Assembly: GCA_035235625.1 (NCBI GenBank)
Contig: CP141147.1
Span: 5,321,001-5,385,000, forward strand
DNA from: Saururus chinensis
Lineage: Eukaryota > Streptophyta > Magnoliopsida > Piperales > Saururaceae
DNA: 64,000 nucleotides
Direction: 5' to 3'
The notes beneath the pieces were generated by a model. The model did no database searches. It was not told where the DNA came from and was given only the letters and a program-made list of their open reading frames with translations. Every line of letters starts with the position of its first letter. Position 1 is the first letter of the stretch. The translations under genes were made by a program, and so were the position numbers. Shown here piece by piece: positions 59,123-64,000 of the stretch.

Positions 59123-62100
59123 TGTCACGCCCCGGCACTGCCCAACCCGAGCCGAACCCGGTCCAAGGGCCGGTCAAGCGCATGGGGGCGACAAGGGAAA
59201 CTGAGATATAGTTTAGCGGAAGACTTAACCCTAATCACGGGCGATCTAACATAATTACGAAGTATGCATACCACTTTGAGCAAGAGTAAATAAGTAGAAA
59301 AGAAAGAGAGTTACATTAACTCAAGATAAACAAAAGTCTCAAACCCACATGCTTAGTTTAACTATAGCCCACTCTAGGCTACAAAATAGGTCTTAAACAA
59401 ACACAAGTGTATAACATAGCATAAATCAAAATGAGAACCATACACAAAGGTTCTAAACATAAAACATAAACCAAGGAAAATAAGTCACATAAGTGGACTC
59501 CATGATCATTCCCAAGTCGTCTCCGACCTTTCCTCGAAGAGGAGATCCTATCAGTCTGCGTGTCATGCCATGCAGCCCCAAAGCAAAACACAATAAAGAG
59601 GGGTGAGTTTAAACAAACTCAGCAATAGTTTTCTAATATACTATCATCATCGGAAATACGACGGCATAGCAACATAACTAATCAAAGCAAGAATTGACAA
59701 ATGTATCATTTCCTGATCACACATTTATAACACATAAACCTGCATATAGTGTCTCAACCACACTTTCTAATCATGCATTCATAACACATAAACCTGCGTA
59801 TAATGTCTCAATCACACTTTATGATCATGCATAATATATCTCATCCATTCTTGCATGACAAACGTGTCAAATTTCATGTTATATAAACATGCATAGCATA
59901 CATCATATACTTGCATCAACATAATTCAAGAATGCCTCCATCAAGGAGTAATCACAAATAGTGTCACGCAGATGGGAACATAGACGAGGCCACGAAGGCG
60001 TGTCATTGTCTAAATTCTACACAAGAATTTAAGAAGTTCAGGGTTGTCAATCCCTAAAGGCTGCTCGCCCCAGACGATCCTAGCCAAGGATGTCATATTC
60101 TCACGAAGAGAACCTAGAGCAGGGGTGTTCGTTTTGGGACATCTCCTGCGATGGGGAAGAGCCCGAGTTTCCACATAGGAAACCGTAGAACACATGGTAG
60201 CTAGTGCACAGAGCATACCATACTGGATTCTCAGGGTCCAGAAGACAATAATAATATCAAATCGCAAGACAAGTACACAACTCGTCCCCATATAATTTCC
60301 ATTTAACTAGACTCAACCCGGGGAGTGCACATGTTCCACGAAGGAACTCAAATCAAAACGTGTCCTTTCGGACCAATCAAGTTTCGATTAAGCCACGACC
60401 GATCAATCCGGCACATAATTTCACCACATTGCATCCAATCGGTCAAACTCGATTAATCTCGATAAAGCATCAATTGAAATCCATTTTCATGATGCATGCA
60501 ACATGGTACATGCGTGGACAAGGCATACATGAATAAGTGCTCTCATCAGCCCCCCCATGCATCATTCATAGTCATAATATCCATCCTCATCATCATCATT
60601 AAATCCCACATGTGTGTGTACATAGTAGAAGCATTTCCCTCCATGCACATCAACATGCTTGTAATTCACTAACCATCACTCTACACGTGTATTAACATCT
60701 AATCATGAAATTCCAACAGAAATCATAGGTGAAGAGTCATTAAAATCATAACTCAAATCAAAGCTTAACCACAAGCTAAACACATAAAATCATTCACTTC
60801 ATCCTTAAACCATGACATCCACTAACATTCACACATAAATTAACCACATCCTAATATGACATATCAGCCATGAGTATGTTGTAGCTCAACTGAAAATATA
60901 CCTAACTATAGAGAATCAACCATTCATAACTTCAAGATGGCATTTCCAACATCATACATCCAACCACAAGCCATTCCACATAACTCTAAATATATATACC
61001 TCAACTTCATAACCTCAATGGTATGCCTTTCCAGTAGCATACTACAGCTCAAAACACTCCACATTCACATGGAAATGATATATATAAATAGAATTACCGA
61101 AATAAACATCATGCAAATTATACAAATCTGCTGTGTAGCCGTTCGAACGCCCAGTAGGGCCGTTCGATCGGCTAAATGTGAAATCTGTCGAAATGATAGT
61201 GTTGCCATTCGAACTCCCAGGAGGACCATTCGAACTCCAACAAGGCAGATCGACCTTCTTCTCCAATTCAAATCTTCAAACCGAAGCTCCATTGATAGAA
61301 CTTAAAATCATCATCTAACAACCTAAATGCCAATAAAATCTCACCATAACTTCCAGAAAGCTAATCCACATCATAACAAGATAAAACCCTATGAAATCGG
61401 GATTAAAGGTTACCATTTACTAATCATGACATTAAAGCACTAAATCAAGTAAATCCACTCAAAATAAACCGTAAAATCAAGAGCTTTACCAGAGGAAAAC
61501 TAAAATTTTGAAAGTCCATTACCTTATCCCTTGATTAGGCTTAGATTTGATGGTCACCCTTCTTGAAAACCTTGCAAATAGATAGAGTTTAAATTAAACT
61601 CCATTAAAACCGATTTAATATAGAAAACCCTAATGAAAAACTTAGATCTAGGGCTTGTTGAACATAAAAATTGGATTTTTAGATCTAAGGTTTGAAGAAG
61701 AGATGCAAATAAGTAGTTTTGATGTTTAAAAATGAATTAAAACAAAGGGGAAATAATAGATTTAAAAGGGATTAAGAGAAAATCTAGGGTTTAAGGCTTA
61801 ATTAGAAGAGGCTTACCTTAAACACCTTCTAATCCGGGCTTAATTGGGGAATTAGGTCTAACCTCCCTTTCCCAGCCTATTCCTAAAATGGAAATGGCTC
61901 AGGTCATTCTATTTATAGTAGGGTGTGGGGTATGTGTATGTAAATTGTGGGGTATGAATAGAAAAATAGGCTAAAAATAGGTAATTTAGTTATTTGAGCA
62001 CTAATTAAACCGGGGAAAATTATGAAAATTTTTGGTAAAGGCTTGTGATGATGTTTGGGTTAATTTGGTCCAAAAACCAAAATTTCAACGGTGGGACCCA

Positions 62101-62338
62101 CAGGGGGTCCCGCCAAATCCTAATTTTCGGAAAATTAGTGAAAAATTAAAAAAATCCCCAAAATTCAGATTTGACTCAAAATCACTTAAAACAATAATTG
62201 TAAGGTTGATTTTGATTAAAACCAAGAGAAACACCATTTATTTATGAAACCACTGAATTAATAAGGAAATGAGTTAACCAAGCAATAACCAACGATTAAA
62301 ATGAAACAAAAACCGGTTTAGAAATGAGAGTCCTTATA
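59123..62338 (-). mobile_element. E-family solo LTR with exact GTCGG duplication
   Basis: 3,216 bp, starting TGTCACGCCCCGG and ending GAGTCCTTATA. It is flanked by GTCGG at 59,118-59,122 and 62,339-62,343. The empty site is preserved in copy C (CTATCGGTGCTCC near 55,624). The 5-bp duplication and absence of internal retrotransposon sequence identify a solo LTR. On the minus sense it has TATA CTATAAATAG (61,909-61,918) and donors at about 61,811-61,817 and 61,519-61,525. Short frames within are not genes. Confidence 0.9.
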
Positions 62339-63231
62339 GTCGGTGCTCCAACTCCACTCCCTGTACAGAATTACCTTCTCCAAAACCACATCACAAATCC
62401 TAGTTATGACATCTATTGGCTTGACGAAAGAGTCAACGACGGCTTGGCTGGACTAAAATTTGACTTCTAGACAAAGTGGGCATGAACGAGTATCATGGTC
62501 CTATGAATTGTGGTGTACATGCTTGCCATATTTGCCTTTGAGGCTGCCCTTTGGCCATCAATCAAGTGGACCTCTTCAGCAATTGGAGTTATTTTGAAAA
62601 CATGTGAATCTAACTTGAGACATATGAATACCTCCTCATACCACTTCCTCATCCGGTGATGAGCTAGCAGCTTTTTTCTTGCCTTTTTGTTGGCTGGTTC
62701 AAGTTTTACGGCCTTCTCCATGTTATTCAACAGTTGGGTAAACCCGGACCACCGCTTGCAGCTCGGGCTACATGGAGGACCACTTAGATCCCATATAGAG
62801 GTATGCTAAAAGAATCACATGTGGTGGACAAGGCAAAACAAACTGGTCAGTAGCGTACAAATGTCATGTATGTTTTATCATGGATAACATGTTTAACCAG
62901 CTCATCGTGTTATTGCTTGCACGCTAGTCTATTATTGTGTAATTTTACATACACAATAAATTACTAAATCATCTTACCTATAACACTAGAAGTGTACGTG
63001 TGTTATACATTGTGTATTCATACAGACAATACACATGCTACCATGTGATTAAGATGACGATATACATAAGTGTGATGATCATATCTTGTCATTCATACTA
63101 TGCTAATTGATTGCATTTTGTTATTGATAAGACGAGATTTACATGGAGCACAAATGAAGCCCCAACGAGAATTTCGGTGTTGGCGTCCCGCTCATCCTAT
63201 CTACTTTTGATGTTTCGGTGAGCTAATGATA

Positions 63232-64000
63232 TGTAACGCCCAAGATTTTTCATACATTTTCCTCAAAATTCACGAATTTTTTTTGCAATATAAATGCTAT
63301 AAATCTGGAAAAATGACGAATACGAAACCTGTAAAAACAGTTTTTATAATTTAAAACATCACACCATGTTTTCCCATACAAATGTTTACACATTCGATCA
63401 AACATTGTACGACCAAAGCAAATATCCTCAGGCGTTACTCGAAAACAACCATATGAATAAATTGCTATGATCATAGACTTTAAATTCAAATCTCACCCAG
63501 GCATCCCTGAGTGGAAGTCCCATAACAGTCTACAGTCAAATCCAAACTAAAGTCCAGAATACATAAACATCTTAATGCTCGTCTCACCCAATACATCAGA
63601 TCGTGGCACAAATAATACTCATAGTAAGTCAAGCATATACCTGAGTCAACGGGAATCAATCCACCGCTGAAATGAGCATCCATCTCCAGGAGCTCTCCAT
63701 CACAAACCTACAAAAGCCTCCCAAACAACGGGGCTAAAAAGTAGGGTAGTGAGTATTTTCATACTCAGTAGGAAAATACCTAGTAGGGGAGTTCTAAACA
63801 GTGAACTCAGTAAATTCATATATAGATGCGTTCATGCAACTCAAACATGAAGGAAATAGGCATATCATAATCACGCACATACGCATATAGTCATACCAAA
63901 TGCACCATCGTGCCAAAATCATACCATTAAATTAAACTTACACAAACACCCTTATCTAGGGTCTTACAAACTTACTTTTACCATCTTACGCATACTCATA
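63232..64000 (+). mobile_element. LTR start, runs off window
   Basis: TGTAACGCCCAAGATTTTTC begins exactly where copy B stops matching copy C (AATGATA|TG versus GATGATATGCCTC). It is therefore an insertion with a typical LTR 5' end, of a family different from E. Its end is not in the window. The short minus-strand frames at 63,250-63,683 are not supported as genes. Confidence 0.6.

Larger units (their letters stand above)
57922..63231 (-). pseudogene. Ulp1-type transposon gene, copy B, split by E LTR
   Basis: On the minus strand, pieces at 63,180-62,980 and 62,820-62,340 (for example KLEPANKKARKKLLAHHRMR then KWYEEVF) are interrupted by an E LTR and continue at 59,122-58,900 and 58,616-58,014. 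The last is a 200-codon open exon, Lys/Glu-rich with repeated VKEQSxEVKEKS units and PRRTRYTIANPP. An intron (58,620-58,890) has TCGTGTTA/ACACGA motifs and ends with an ATGCAAAG acceptor. It matches 896-1,860 of copy A until GAGCA(C/T)G(T/C)TGAG at 57,922, after which copy C begins. The protease exon is lost. Confidence 0.6.

Noticed and set aside
59123..62338. A long-TIR Mutator or Helitron identity for the E element
   Set aside because: The two ends are not inverted repeats of each other, and the target duplication is 5 bp (GTCGG), which fits a solo LTR.

Overview
The window is nuclear DNA of a flowering plant. It is AT-rich, has very few intact genes, and most of it is nested plant transposable-element debris: solo LTRs with TG...CA-type ends, a LINE, Copia and Gypsy remnants, CACTA, hAT and MITE elements, and Ulp1-protease transposon genes. 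The plant-type genes (a restorer-like P-class PPR, a type I MADS box, and pieces of LYM, kelch and CBS-PB1 genes) confirm a land-plant nuclear genome. I cannot name the species. All calls come from reading the sequence and recalled family motifs; no search was run.

Layout. 1-896 is the end of a roughly 3.2 kb solo-LTR family, here called E. 896-4.6 kb is a decayed Ulp1-type transposon gene (copy A). 4.66-5.95 kb is a Copia-like LTR and 5.97-6.51 kb a Gypsy gag piece, which abuts a second E LTR (6.51-9.81 kb). 9.8-20.3 kb holds MITEs, a LINE ORF1 scrap, two other LTR-like elements (12.0-14.6 and 15.8-17.7 kb) and a possible small secreted-peptide exon at 18.6-18.85 kb. 20.3-27.1 kb is a roughly 3.3-3.6 kb unit repeated twice in tandem. 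28.9-31.2 kb is the PPR gene on the minus strand. 32.1 kb has a foldback MITE and 33.8-35.4 kb a decayed Copia polyprotein. 36.33-40.45 kb looks like a CACTA transposon carrying fragments of three unrelated host genes. 41.0-47.65 kb is a LINE split by a Copia-like LTR and by an E LTR. 48.1-48.66 kb is a type I MADS-box gene. 51.4-52.6 kb is hAT transposase debris. 52.6-55.4 kb contains E fragments with a nested hAT-type MITE. 55.4-63.2 kb holds two more Ulp1-family copies (C and B) on the minus strand, one split by an E LTR with a clean 5-bp target duplication. A further LTR begins at 63.23 kb and runs off the window.

Candidate functional genes are few. The MADS gene is an intact frame but lacks about eight residues of the DNA-binding domain. 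The PPR gene is continuous except for one in-frame TGA. The peptide exon and the ORF at 32.9-33.3 kb are tentative. No operon-like cooperation applies. The relationships that matter are the nesting order of the transposons and the capture of LYM, kelch and CBS-PB1 exons within one CACTA element.
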